DNA of 64,000 nt from an uncultured Tenacibaculum sp. (GCA_947501615.1 CANMWK010000003.1:62001-126000), one strand, 5' to 3'. Numbered from the stretch's first letter, positions 18,132-27,623 are shown. Notes: a model not told the origin generated them from the letters alone. Translations and numbers: made by a program.

Positions 18132-19334
18132 ATGAAAACTAAATCAATTATTGTAACTATTATAGTGTTCGTATTCCCATTTTTAGGAAATGCTTGCAGC
18201 ATGTATAAAATAACAAAAAACGGAAGAACATTTGTAGGAAATAATGAAGATTTTTTAAGTCCAAATAATCAATTTTGGTTTGAAGAAGCTGGAGATAAAA
18301 AATTTGGAGTTATGTATATGGGAAGGATAAATAATTTTGCTCAAGGAGCAATTAACGATGCAGGTTTAGTTTTTGATGGTTTTGCAAACTCGAAATTGCC
18401 AGTAACAAATACAGAAGGGAAAATTAAAACCTCAATTGTCAAAGCACTTAGAAATATCATGCAATCCATGGCTTCAGTTGAAGAGGTAAAGCAATATTTA
18501 GAAACTATTGATTTGAGTTTTCTTTCCAGTAGTATGTTAGTTTTTGTAGATAAATCAGGAACGTATTTAATTGCGGAAGGAGATGTACTAATTCTTGGAG
18601 ATGAATCAGAAAAATCATTTTCTAACTTTTATTATTCACAAATAAATGCGTTAGAAGAAGTTGATATTCCAAGGTTTCAAAAAGGACTTAAATTTTTAGC
18701 AGCTACAGAAGGAAAAGCAAGTTTAGATTATTGTAGTCAAGTGATGAACAATATGAAAACTGAAAATTCTGAGGTTACTGCCACTCAATTTTCTACAATT
18801 TATGATCTAACGTCACTTAAAATTAGAGTTTATCTTTACACAGATTTTACTAAGTATATTGAATTAGATTTAAAAAAAGAATTAGAAAAAGGGAATCATA
18901 AAACAATGATGATTGATTTATTTGATAAGACCGAAAAATCAATAGCTCATGACCATTTTTCAAAATATAATAATAAAAGTCATCCTGTTTTATTCCTTAA
19001 AGAAAAAATGAATCCAGAACAGTACTCGGAAGAAGAATTGAAAAACAAAGGGGTAAATTGGGGAATAAATGTAATTGGATACGAATGGTTGAAAGACAAA
19101 AAAGACCCAGATACGGCTATAAAAGTGTTTACATATGGAATACAGTTAATGCCTAATGATTATGATTTGTACGATAGTTTAGGGGAAGCATATTTTGATA
19201 AGAAGGATTGGAACAATTCAATAAAAAATTATGCTAAATCTTTAGTGTTGAATCCTGAAAATAATAATGCAATACAAAAGATTTCTGCATGCAAAAAGCA
19301 TAGAAATACCTCTAATAAAAAAAACAAAAAGTAG
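18132..19334 (+). CDS. exported Ntn-hydrolase with C-terminal TPR
   Basis: 400 residues. The signal peptide ends in LGNA and the next residue is Cys 22 (CSMYKITKNGRTFVGNNEDF), the pattern of cysteine Ntn-hydrolases of the choloylglycine hydrolase/acyltransferase group: N-terminal Cys nucleophile followed by NNED. Signal cleavage would itself expose the nucleophile. Residues about 320-390 hold two TPR-like repeats (YDLYDSLGEAYFDKKDWNNS). Expected to cleave linear amides in the periplasm. Substrate unknown. Confidence 0.75.
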   Translation: MKTKSIIVTIIVFVFPFLGNACSMYKITKNGRTFVGNNEDFLSPNNQFWFEEAGDKKFGVMYMGRINNFAQGAINDAGLVFDGFANSKLPVTNTEGKIKTSIVKALRNIMQSMASVEEVKQYLETIDLSFLSSSMLVFVDKSGTYLIAEGDVLILGDESEKSFSNFYYSQINALEEVDIPRFQKGLKFLAATEGKASLDYCSQVMNNMKTENSEVTATQFSTIYDLTSLKIRVYLYTDFTKYIELDLKKELEKGNHKTMMIDLFDKTEKSIAHDHFSKYNNKSHPVLFLKEKMNPEQYSEEELKNKGVNWGINVIGYEWLKDKKDPDTAIKVFTYGIQLMPNDYDLYDSLGEAYFDKKDWNNSIKNYAKSLVLNPENNNAIQKISACKKHRNTSNKKNKK

Positions 19335-19410
19335 AAAACGAAATTGATATTAATAGTTTCTTGAATATTCATTTTTAGTCATGATGCTTGTTTTTATATA
19401 ATTCCAAATT

Positions 19411-19535
19411 TATTAGTAATGAAATCTCAGTATTTTGGGATCTCATAATTTTAATAACTTTTAATTTATGATGATAGTCTGATACGAGTTCAGATTAACA
19501 TTAGGTATTATTACATTTTATGGATAATAATACCT
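19411..19535. repeat. degenerate family B repeat and hairpin
   Basis: 19411-19502 resembles the inverted-repeat element at 6691-6792 but is strongly diverged. It is followed by a 10-bp perfect hairpin (AGGTATTATT, 19503-19512, with 19526-19535). This fills the first half of the 391-base gap before ribB. No FMN-riboswitch-like conserved blocks are seen in the gap. Confidence 0.45.
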
Positions 19536-19650
19536 GGTGATTCTAGATGAAATAAATGTTTCTTCTATCAAAGAATATGATAATACAATTTTCCATCAAA
19601 AAGAATTTCTAATTTACTTTTCAAATAGAATACACATACTAACTTTTTTA

Positions 19651-19664
19651 TTGACTTAGATCAA
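19651..19664. promoter_or_regulatory. FNR-like box upstream of ribB
   Basis: TTGACTTAGATCAA differs by one base from the Crp/Fnr consensus TTGAT-N4-ATCAA, 61 bases before ribB, whose coupled partner is a Crp/Fnr gene. The right half with its TTAG spacer recurs at 21148-21156 before the SH3b gene. Binding is inferred. Confidence 0.5.
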
Positions 19665-19725
19665 ACTCTTGTAATAGAAAACAGCATTAGTTTTGTGAAC
19701 CGAAAAAAATAGAAAAAAGTTTACA

Positions 19726-20388
19726 ATGGTAATTACAGAATTAGATCAATTAAACAAAAATGGAATTGATAGTAGAGAACGCATAGAAAATGCATTGAAG
19801 CATCTTCAACAAGGAAAAGGAGTTATTTTGGTTGATGATGTTGATAGGGAAAATGAAGGTGACTTAATATTTTCTGCTCATCATATGACATTAAATCAAA
19901 TGGTATTAATGATAAGAAATTGTAGTGGAATCGTGTGTTTGTGTATGACAAATGAAAAAGCGGATACACTAAATTTGCCCTATATGGTAAAAGAAAATAC
20001 AAGTAGTTATCAAACTCCTTTTACGATTACGATAGAAGCAAAAGAAGGAGTAACTACTGGAGTTTCTGCTAAAGACAGGTTAAAAACGATTCAGGTTGCT
20101 AGTAATGAAAATAGTAAACCTATAGATTTAGCTAAACCAGGGCATATATTTCCTTTAAGAGCTAATGATAATGGAGTATTGGCTAGAAAAGGGCATACGG
20201 AAGGTAGTGTCGATTTAATGAAATTAGCTGGACTAAAGCCAGAAGCGGTTTTATGTGAACTAATGAATGATGATGGTACAATGGCTAAAAATGATTCGAT
20301 TATAGCTTTTGCAGAAGCAAATGATTTAATTGTGCTATCTATTCAAGATATTATCCATTATCGTAAATTTGTAAGAGATTATTCATAA
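19726..20388 (+). CDS. ribB: 3,4-dihydroxy-2-butanone 4-phosphate synthase
   Basis: 220 residues, stand-alone RibB without a GTP cyclohydrolase II domain. Diagnostic motif [14 protein letters not shown] near 38-51 provides metal and substrate ligands; [18 protein letters not shown] is the second conserved block. Converts ribulose 5-phosphate to the four-carbon riboflavin precursor plus formate. The stop TAA is directly followed by the ATG of a Crp/Fnr gene, so the pair is translationally coupled. A dedicated second copy under a stress regulator is plausible, since flavobacteria usually also carry fused ribBA. Confidence 0.93.
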   Translation: MVITELDQLNKNGIDSRERIENALKHLQQGKGVILVDDVDRENEGDLIFSAHHMTLNQMVLMIRNCSGIVCLCMTNEKADTLNLPYMVKENTSSYQTPFTITIEAKEGVTTGVSAKDRLKTIQVASNENSKPIDLAKPGHIFPLRANDNGVLARKGHTEGSVDLMKLAGLKPEAVLCELMNDDGTMAKNDSIIAFAEANDLIVLSIQDIIHYRKFVRDYS

Positions 20389-20985
20389 ATGGCAAACTAT
20401 AACGAACTCATCAATTACATAAAAAGAAATATTGATATTGATAATGAGGACTTACAAACGGTATTGTCTTATTTTAAAACCACCACAAAAAATAAAAATG
20501 AAATTTTACTTCCTAGAGGTAAAAATAGTCAGGTGAGTTATTTTGTAACCAAAGGTTGTTTACGACTATTTTATATTGATGCAACAGGTAAAGATATTAC
20601 GCGTTATATTGCATTTGAAAATCAATTTGCCACAGCTTTAGTTAGTTTTATAGCAAATGAACCCGCAGAAGAATCTATTCAAGTTGTAGAAAATAGTGAG
20701 CTTTTATATATTACTCATGATGATTTTAGACACCTTATAAAAACACTTCCAAAATGGAGAGATTTTTATACAATATATTTAGAGAAAGCATATGTAAATA
20801 ACTCCAAGCGATTAATTTCATTTACAACTTTAAATGCTTTAGAACGATATAAACAATTATTCAAAATCAATCCAGATATTGTGAAACGTTTGCCTAATAA
20901 AGTAGTAGCCTCTTATATTAATATTTCTCAAGAAACGTTAAGTAGAATAAAGTCTAAATTTATATTTCAAGATGAAAGAGGATAG
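20389..20985 (+). CDS. Crp/Fnr-family regulator coupled to ribB
   Basis: 198 residues. The cNMP-like beta roll is at about 30-115 and the winged helix at 145-195 (NALERYKQLFKINPDIVKRL, then VVASYINISQETLSRIKSK). No Cys cluster for an iron-sulfur centre is visible, so not an oxygen-sensing FNR in the strict sense. Starts immediately after the ribB stop. Probably regulates ribB and perhaps the downstream SH3b gene through TTAGATCAA-type sites. Confidence 0.85.
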   Translation: MANYNELINYIKRNIDIDNEDLQTVLSYFKTTTKNKNEILLPRGKNSQVSYFVTKGCLRLFYIDATGKDITRYIAFENQFATALVSFIANEPAEESIQVVENSELLYITHDDFRHLIKTLPKWRDFYTIYLEKAYVNNSKRLISFTTLNALERYKQLFKINPDIVKRLPNKVVASYINISQETLSRIKSKFIFQDERG

Positions 20986-21194
20986 TTTTTAGAAATTTAC
21001 CATTAATACAAAGTGTTTTTAATGTACATAGTTTTAAAATTTGGAGTGAAGAAGTGGAAACTTCATAATCTTTTAAAACATCAAAAATGAAATACTTCCT
21101 TGCAAAAATAAGTTTATACATAAACTAAGAAGGAATAATAAATATATTTAGATCAACATAAACTCTTGTATTAAAAAATAAACACATGTTTTTT

Positions 21195-21758
21195 ATGATA
21201 AAATTAAAAGCAATAGTATTACTAATAGTTATGTTATCTCTTACCGGTTATGCTCAAGATACATCATGTACATCGTTTACTGTTTGGATAGATGACGATA
21301 AAGGTGAGTTTACTAATATAAGATCGAACCCTAACGGAACTATTATTTTGAAAATAAATCATAAAAATTACAACAGTTGGGGGTATATGGTTAACGTAAT
21401 AGGAGCTAAAAATGGTTGGCTTAAAATCAATCGCATATCAGGAACAGAAGCATGTGTGATTTCAGATTTTGAAGGTTGGATTCATACTTCTGTCGTAGGA
21501 ATATCTACTACACACGATATTTATTTACTAGATAAACCTAATGGAAAAAAAGTTTTTAAAGTTACAGGAGAAACTCTAGAACATTTTAAAGTCTTGAATA
21601 CTACAAAAAGAGAGAAATTAATAGAGGTAGCAGGAGAAACAGAACATTTTAAAATTATTGAAGTAAAATGTAATTGGTTACATGTTAAAACTTCAAAAGG
21701 AAGTGGCTGGGTAAAATCTGAGAAGTTATGTGGTAACCCTGTAACTAATTGTTCTTAA
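21195..21758 (+). CDS. secreted SH3b-like protein
   Basis: 187 residues from the ATG at 21195 (another ATG lies 9 bases earlier). Signal peptide MIKLKAIVLLIVMLSLTGYA. The mature part has bacterial SH3 features (NIRSNPNG, then NGWLKI) and an internal duplication of a GET-x-EHFK block ending in NWLHVKTSKGSGWVKSEKLC. Such domains bind peptides or cell wall. A TTAGATCAA motif lies about 40 bases upstream. Confidence 0.7.
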   Translation: MIKLKAIVLLIVMLSLTGYAQDTSCTSFTVWIDDDKGEFTNIRSNPNGTIILKINHKNYNSWGYMVNVIGAKNGWLKINRISGTEACVISDFEGWIHTSVVGISTTHDIYLLDKPNGKKVFKVTGETLEHFKVLNTTKREKLIEVAGETEHFKIIEVKCNWLHVKTSKGSGWVKSEKLCGNPVTNCS

Positions 21759-21805
21759 ATGATTTTTAATCGTAGGGCGATAGCCAAGGGTTTAATTCCC
21801 AGATA

Positions 21806-22375
21806 TTGGTTTCTAAAAGTAATAGCGTCTTGAGAAGAGGTATTAAATATATTGGAACGATCATATGTGTTTTTATTCTATTTCGAGGGTATTTATATCG
21901 ATTTTTTGTTACGTATTCAAAAGTTACAATTAGAAATGAAATAGTATTAACAGATGAAAATTTAATCAAAAAAATTGATCATACAATAGCACATAAAAAA
22001 TTAACAATAGAGGATATTGTTACACTTAGTCACAAAATAACAAGCGAAACTTTAAATTTTACTTTTCATAAAGTTTCGAATAATCCTAATCAGGTTTCTA
22101 AACTAAAAATAGCCAACTGTATTGGATATGCTTCTTTATTTAATTCCATAGGAAATTATATTATAAAACAGCAAGAATTAGCGCATAGGTATCAATGTAT
22201 ACACTGGGTTGGAAAATTGCATGTTTTTGGATACAACATACATAAATTATGCAATTCTCCATTTTTTATAGATCACGATTTTAATGAAATAAGAGATAAA
22301 AAAACAAAGAAAAGTACGTATGTAGATCCAAGTTTAAGAGATTATGTAAGAATAGAATATGTTAGCTCCAAATAA
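21806..22375 (+). CDS. transglutaminase-like membrane-anchored protein, 5' end doubtful
   Basis: 189 residues from a TTG. One transmembrane helix (about 13-33), then a domain with the transglutaminase-core triad order: Cys 105 in NCIGYASLF, His 157 in FIDHDFNEI, Asp 174 in TYVDPSL. Role could be amide-bond cleavage or cross-linking outside the cytosol. An ATG directly after the upstream stop (21759) opens another frame for 24 codons, so a frameshift near 21806-21830 may have split the true N-terminus. Confidence 0.5.
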   Translation: MVSKSNSVLRRGIKYIGTIICVFILFRGYLYRFFVTYSKVTIRNEIVLTDENLIKKIDHTIAHKKLTIEDIVTLSHKITSETLNFTFHKVSNNPNQVSKLKIANCIGYASLFNSIGNYIIKQQELAHRYQCIHWVGKLHVFGYNIHKLCNSPFFIDHDFNEIRDKKTKKSTYVDPSLRDYVRIEYVSSK

Positions 22376-22477
22376 AAGATGTTTTACAAATATCATAGGG
22401 AATTAATGTATTCCCGTTTTTAAACCAAAACAAACTTATGTATATGAAATTAGTAGTAGTTAATCGTATAATATCTA

Positions 22478-22530
22478 AGATACAGTGAAGTAATCTGTTA
22501 TTAAAATATGCAAATCACTTCACTGTATCT
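22478..22530. terminator. long hairpin between convergent genes
   Basis: Perfect 14-bp arms (22478-22491 with 22517-22530) and a 25-base loop, between the plus-strand gene ending at 22375 and thrC on the minus strand. A smaller 8-bp hairpin is at 22552-22570. Probably a bidirectional terminator; nothing else is seen in this 306-base gap. Confidence 0.7.
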
Positions 22531-22681
22531 GATGCTATTTTAACCATAATGTATGCTAATAATTAGCATAAATCAGAATAACATACAAACAAGTATTATT
22601 TCTTAAACGGATATTCAATTTAAATAACTTGAATTAAGAGAATTTTACTCTAAATGCGCAACGGATTCTAATAGTGTTATT

Positions 22682-23965
22682 TTATGAATTCAAAAAAGAT
22701 TTCAATTCTTCATAAGTAGTAATTTCAATAGCTTTTTTTTCCTTAGACATAATAGCTTGTATGTTTTTTGGAATTGAAATATTCTCAGCTAAAGTTTTCT
22801 CTACAACATCTAAAAATTTTACAGGATGAGCAGTTTCTAAAAACACCCCAAATTCACTGTCTCTTAATCCATAAGTTTCTAATCCTAGGTACCCAACTGC
22901 TCCATGCGGATCTGCAATATAGTTTGATTTCTTGTAAATTCTTTGCATTGCATCTTTGGTAAGCTCATCAGAAAAAGAAAAAGAAGAAAAACTAGTTTTT
23001 AAATCTTCTAAACTATGATTGAATAATTTTTGAATTCGAATAAAATTACTTGGATTACCAACATCCATAGCATTTGAAATGGTGGTTTTTGAGGGTTTAG
23101 GTTCATAATTCCCTTTTTTCAAAAATTGAGGGACAGTATCATTCACGTTTGTAGCTGCTACAAAATGTTGAATTGGTAAACCTAATTTTTGTGCCATAAT
23201 TCCTGCACAAATATTTCCAAAGTTACCACTAGGTACTGAAAAAACAATCTTAGGATGTTGTTTATACAATTGTTTATAGGCAAAGAAATAATAAAACATT
23301 TGAGGTAACCATCTTGCAACATTTATCGAATTAGCAGACGTCAATTGTCGAGAAATTTCGTTATCTAAAAAAGCAGATTTCACCATATCTTGGCAATCAT
23401 CAAAAACGCCATTTACTTCAAGCGCAGTGATATTTTTCCCTAAAGTGGTTAATTGTTTTTCTTGAATTTCACTTACTTTACCACTCGGGTATAATATAAC
23501 AACATCTACACCATTAACACCTAAAAACCCATTAGCAACTGCTCCTCCTGTATCTCCAGAAGTAGCGACTAATACCGTTACTTTGTTTGGGTTTTGAGCA
23601 TTAAAATAACCTAAACATCTGGCCATAAACCGAGCACCTACATCTTTAAAGGCTAGGGTAGGACCATGAAATAATTCTAAAGTTCCAATATTTTTTTCTA
23701 AAGAAACTACAGGAAAGTCAAAATTTATGGTCTCTGTTACAATTTGCTGTAGAACTTCTGAAGGAATTTCATTTCCAACAAATTGTTTGATAGCTTCAAA
23801 AGCAATTTCTTCGTTTGAATATTGATCGATATTTGTAATAAATTCTTGAGGTAAAGGTGTAATGTTTTCAGGAAAATAGAGCCCTCTGTCAGGAGCTAAT
23901 CCTTGTATTACAGCTTCACGAAAAGAAACAGATTTGGCGTTATTGTTTAAACTATAGTATTTCAT
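22682..23965 (-). CDS. thrC: threonine synthase
   Basis: 427 residues, usual length. PLP enzyme: the lysine that binds PLP is in HGPTLAFKDVGARFM (about 104-118), and the phosphate loop is VATSGDTGGAVANGF. Converts O-phosphohomoserine to threonine in the cytosol. Last gene of the thrABC operon; its start is 2 bp from the thrB stop. Confidence 0.97.
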   Translation of the reverse strand: MKYYSLNNNAKSVSFREAVIQGLAPDRGLYFPENITPLPQEFITNIDQYSNEEIAFEAIKQFVGNEIPSEVLQQIVTETINFDFPVVSLEKNIGTLELFHGPTLAFKDVGARFMARCLGYFNAQNPNKVTVLVATSGDTGGAVANGFLGVNGVDVVILYPSGKVSEIQEKQLTTLGKNITALEVNGVFDDCQDMVKSAFLDNEISRQLTSANSINVARWLPQMFYYFFAYKQLYKQHPKIVFSVPSGNFGNICAGIMAQKLGLPIQHFVAATNVNDTVPQFLKKGNYEPKPSKTTISNAMDVGNPSNFIRIQKLFNHSLEDLKTSFSSFSFSDELTKDAMQRIYKKSNYIADPHGAVGYLGLETYGLRDSEFGVFLETAHPVKFLDVVEKTLAENISIPKNIQAIMSKEKKAIEITTYEELKSFLNS

Positions 23966-23967
23966 GA

Positions 23968-24897
23968 TTAATTTGATGCTAATAGGATTACTCCTTGTGT
24001 GTTGATTTTTGATAATACCATGGTATAATTGATTCCGGTATGTTGATACATGTTGTCGATATGTTGGTAGACTTTTTTAGCATTTTCTTGCCCTTTACAA
24101 AGCGCAAAAATAGTAGGGCCAGATCCTGATATTCCAGCACTTAAAGCTCCAGAATCTATAGCTGTTTGTTTTACTTCATCGAAATAAGGAATTAAATGTT
24201 TTCGAGCAGGTTCAACAATAATATCTTTTAACGAATTAGCAATTAATTGATAATCGCTAGCGTACAGTCCACTAATTAAACCACCAACATTTGCCCATTG
24301 AGTAACAGCATCTTCTAAAGGAATATGAGTAGGAAGTACATCTCGAGCATCCTTAGTTTTTACTTCTACTTGAGGATGTATTGCGACTAACATTAATTCA
24401 TCAGGAACAGGAATTTTAATAACATGTAAAGGTTCATATTGTTGTACTAGAATAAAACCGCCATAAATTGCAGCAGCAACATTATCTGCTATTGGTGAGC
24501 CGCAAGCTATTTCTTCACCAAGCATGGCGAATTTGGTAAGTTCTAATTTCGAAAAAGGGTTACCTAATAATTCATTAACTGCAAATGCCGCTCCTGCCGA
24601 GCTTGCCGCACTACTACCTAAGCCACTACCAGGAGTATACCCCTTATGAATTTCAATGTCTAAACCAAAGTCAACTGGGTGTTTTTCTAACATAGCCTTA
24701 GCAACTGCACCAGCTGCATTTCTATTACTCTCATAAGGTAAATCTGCACCAGTAATTTTAGTGATTGTAATTTCTTTTTGTTCAGTTTTAGTAAATGTCA
24801 TGGTATCTCCAAGATCATTTACAGCAAAGCCTAAACAATCAAAACCACAAGAAACATTGGCGACAGTTGCTGGAGAAAATATTTTTATTTGTTTCAT
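23968..24897 (-). CDS. thrB: homoserine kinase
   Basis: 309 residues, GHMP kinase. ATP loop PGSGLGSSAASSAGA near residue 90 and the C-terminal GISGSGPTIFAL motif are present. Phosphorylates homoserine with ATP to feed threonine synthase. Lies 91 bp after thrA and 2 bp before thrC in one operon. Confidence 0.97.
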   Translation of the reverse strand: MKQIKIFSPATVANVSCGFDCLGFAVNDLGDTMTFTKTEQKEITITKITGADLPYESNRNAAGAVAKAMLEKHPVDFGLDIEIHKGYTPGSGLGSSAASSAGAAFAVNELLGNPFSKLELTKFAMLGEEIACGSPIADNVAAAIYGGFILVQQYEPLHVIKIPVPDELMLVAIHPQVEVKTKDARDVLPTHIPLEDAVTQWANVGGLISGLYASDYQLIANSLKDIIVEPARKHLIPYFDEVKQTAIDSGALSAGISGSGPTIFALCKGQENAKKVYQHIDNMYQHTGINYTMVLSKINTQGVILLASN

Positions 24898-24988
24898 TAT
24901 TATTTACATCTCTATTAATACATAGTTATTTCTCATTGATATTTATCAATAATGTTTTGAAATCAATAGTCTATCTAACCTCTAATTT

Positions 24989-27430
24989 TTAGTTATTTGC
25001 TATTCTAATTACATCAGCAAAAATACCAGAAGCAGTAACATCAGCACCAGCACCAGCACCTTTAATTTGTAAAGGTTGCACAGGATAACGATCTGTGAAA
25101 AATAAAACAATATTATCACTTCCTTCTAAATTATAAAAAGGATGATCTTGCGGAATATGTTGTAATCCAACTTTAGCTTTTCCAGCTACAAATTCAGCTA
25201 CGTATTTTAATTTACAATTCTTATTTTTTGCTTTGGCATATAGCTCTTGAAAATGTGCTTCAAACTTTACAAGGCTTTCATAGAAGTCCTTATTATTTTT
25301 TGTCGCTAAACTTTCTTGTGGTAAAAACGATTGATTTTCAATATCAGATAATTCTAGATCATAACCACTTTCTCTAGCTAAAATTAAAATTTTTCGAGCT
25401 ACATCAATACCGCTTAAATCTATTTTTGGATCTGGCTCAGTATATCCTTCTTGTTGTGCTTGCTCAACAATATCATGAAACGTATTTGTAGTATTAAAAT
25501 TATTGAAGACAAAATTTAAACTTCCAGATAAAACAGCTTGTATTTTATGTACTCGATCTCCAGAAGCAATTAAATTTTTTAATGTATCAATAATTGGTAA
25601 ACCTGCCCCCACATTAGTTTCAAACAAAAATGGAGCATTAAACTGCTTAGACACTTTTTTAAGTGTTTTATAGTTTTCTAGTTGAGAAGCACAAGCAATT
25701 TTGTTACAAGTAACAACTGCAATATTGTTTTCTAAGTATTGCTGATACATTTTAGATACATTTTCATTTGCTGTGTTATCTACAAAAACACTATTTCTTA
25801 AGTTTAACTCTTTTGCTTTTGCATGAAAAAGTTCTAAACTTGTTGGTTTTCCTTTGCTAAGTAATAACTTTTTCCAGTTTTGTAAGTCGATACCTTGATC
25901 ATCGAAATACATTTTTTTAGAGTTGGAAATCCCAATAACTCTAATATTTAATTTAAGTTGTTGTTGTAAATATTCTTGCTGTTGTAGTAACTGTGCTAAA
26001 AATCGGTTTCCAACATTTCCAACGCCAGTAACAAAAAGATTTAACTGTTTTGTATGATCACCAAAAAACTGCTCATGTAGTGTATTCAAAGCTTTTTTGG
26101 CATCAGAACTTTTAATTACAGCAGAAATATTTTTTTCTGAAGCTCCTTGTGCTATAGCTCTAATATTAACATTGTTTTTACCTAAAGCACTAAACATTTT
26201 GCCACTTAAACCTTGATGATTTTTCATGTTATCACCAACTAAAGCTAGTATACTTAACTCTTTTTCAATATGAATAGGATCTATTTTCTTTTGATTGATT
26301 TCTACCTCAAACTTTTTGCTAATAGTAGCAATGGCTTTTTCAGCATCTTCTTCTAAAACACCCACACAAATTGTATGTTCAGATGAGGCTTGTGTGATTA
26401 AGATAACATTGATGTTATCGTTAGATAAAGCTTCAAACAAACGTTTTGAAACTCCAGAAATACCAACCATACCACTTCCTTCTATAGTTAATAAAGCTAT
26501 ATCTTCAATATAACTAATACCTTTAACAGAAGAATTCTTGTCTGTGTCTAACGTAATATATGTACCTTCATCTTCAGGTGCATTGGTATTTTTAATTACA
26601 AGGGGAATTCTCATTTCTCGTACTGGTTGAATGGTAGGAGGATAGATTACTTTAGCTCCAAAATGAGACATCTCCATGGCTTCCTGATACGATATATGAC
26701 GAATTGGTTTTGCTTGTTTAACAATTGAAGGATTGGCAGTAAACATACCACTAACATCTGTCCATATTTGTAGTTCTTCAGCATGAACTGCAGCAGCATA
26801 AATAGATGCTGTATAATCTGAACCACCACGACCTAAAGTGGTAGTTTGTCCATTATAACATTTAGCTATAAAACCAGGTAATACAACTACTTGAAAATTA
26901 TTATTGTTAAAAAAAGAAGAACAATTACTATAGGTAGTTTCAAAATCGACTTGAGCTTTTAAATAATTATTATCTGTAATTATAAGTTCCTGACTATCTT
27001 TAAATGTGGCATCTAATACTTCTTTAGCAGCTTCTGAAATAATATAAGAAGATAAACGTTCACCAAAACTACTAATAACAGCTTTTGCTTTTGGAGAAAC
27101 TTCTTCTAATAAATAACATCCTTTGTATAAGGTCTTTAGTTGGTTGAATAATTCACTAGTATTTGCTATTACATTAGCAGCATTATTTTGAATTAAATTC
27201 TTAATGGTTTCTATGTGATGTTGTTCAATTTTAGTGATTAACTCTAAATAATTATCATCTTTATTTTTAGCTAATTGTGCACTTTGCAGTAATGTGTCTG
27301 TAGTTTTTCCAAAAGCAGAAACAACGACAGCAAGCTTATCTTCTTTAGATGTTTCTTCAATAATGGTCAAAACTTTTTTTATGTTTTGATAATTTTTTAC
27401 AGATGAACCTCCGAATTTTAGGACTTTCAT
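24989..27430 (-). CDS. thrA: bifunctional aspartokinase/homoserine dehydrogenase I
   Basis: 813 residues. The aspartokinase part (1 to about 290) starts with LKFGGSSV and contains TTLGRGGSDYTA; two ACT domains follow (about 305-455, including LVGDNMKNHQGLSGKMFSAL); the homoserine dehydrogenase part (about 465-813) has the Rossmann loop VTGVGNVGNRF and the catalytic EPDPKIDLSGIDVARK block. Catalyses the first and third steps from aspartate to threonine, with feedback control through ACT domains. Preceded by a leader peptide and a hairpin that suggest attenuation. Confidence 0.97.
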   Translation of the reverse strand: MKVLKFGGSSVKNYQNIKKVLTIIEETSKEDKLAVVVSAFGKTTDTLLQSAQLAKNKDDNYLELITKIEQHHIETIKNLIQNNAANVIANTSELFNQLKTLYKGCYLLEEVSPKAKAVISSFGERLSSYIISEAAKEVLDATFKDSQELIITDNNYLKAQVDFETTYSNCSSFFNNNNFQVVVLPGFIAKCYNGQTTTLGRGGSDYTASIYAAAVHAEELQIWTDVSGMFTANPSIVKQAKPIRHISYQEAMEMSHFGAKVIYPPTIQPVREMRIPLVIKNTNAPEDEGTYITLDTDKNSSVKGISYIEDIALLTIEGSGMVGISGVSKRLFEALSNDNINVILITQASSEHTICVGVLEEDAEKAIATISKKFEVEINQKKIDPIHIEKELSILALVGDNMKNHQGLSGKMFSALGKNNVNIRAIAQGASEKNISAVIKSSDAKKALNTLHEQFFGDHTKQLNLFVTGVGNVGNRFLAQLLQQQEYLQQQLKLNIRVIGISNSKKMYFDDQGIDLQNWKKLLLSKGKPTSLELFHAKAKELNLRNSVFVDNTANENVSKMYQQYLENNIAVVTCNKIACASQLENYKTLKKVSKQFNAPFLFETNVGAGLPIIDTLKNLIASGDRVHKIQAVLSGSLNFVFNNFNTTNTFHDIVEQAQQEGYTEPDPKIDLSGIDVARKILILARESGYDLELSDIENQSFLPQESLATKNNKDFYESLVKFEAHFQELYAKAKNKNCKLKYVAEFVAGKAKVGLQHIPQDHPFYNLEGSDNIVLFFTDRYPVQPLQIKGAGAGADVTASGIFADVIRIANN

Positions 27431-27474
27431 TTTTTATGAATTAAGGTAGCGTGAATATTGTTATTTAACTTGTT

Positions 27475-27491
27475 GTCTTTTTAAAAAAGAC
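27475..27491. other. small inverted repeat before thrA
   Basis: GTCTTTTTAAAAAAGAC, about 45 bases upstream of the thrA start on the minus strand. It could take part in the folding of the thr leader; role unproven. Confidence 0.3.
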
Positions 27492-27513
27492 GATATACGT
27501 GAATTATATGTAG

Positions 27514-27535
27514 AAAACCAACCCCTAAAGGGTTG
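27514..27535 (-). terminator. putative attenuator hairpin of the thr operon
   Basis: On the minus strand a 6-bp stem (CAACCC with GGGTTG, loop TTTAG) is followed by GTTTTC. It overlaps the last codons and stop of the Thr-rich leader peptide, so ribosome position could decide whether it forms. The stem is short, so termination strength is uncertain. Confidence 0.55.
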
Positions 27536-27623
27536 TAATTGTTGTAGAAATAATCGTGTAGATGAAAGTGAACGTAGGAATTACGTTTGCTTTAGAAGTG
27601 TTATGTAAACTATTCGCTTTCAT
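27525..27623 (-). CDS. thrL: thr operon leader peptide (attenuator)
   Basis: A 32-codon reading frame 94 bases upstream of thrA. The C-terminal half is loaded with regulatory codons: PTFTFIYTIISTTITTL, with seven Thr and four Ile in the last 16 residues, strikingly like the ISTTITT core of the E. coli thr leader. The leader RNA can also pair ATGAAAGCGAA at its start with TTCACTTTCAT (27562-27572) with one mismatch. The likely role is to sense charged tRNA-Thr and tRNA-Ile. Too short for routine gene finding. Confidence 0.75.
   Translation of the reverse strand: MKANSLHNTSKANVIPTFTFIYTIISTTITTL

Noticed and set aside
19335..19725. FMN riboswitch before ribB
   Set aside because: None of the conserved blocks of the element is visible; the gap holds a degenerate repeat, a hairpin and an FNR-like box.
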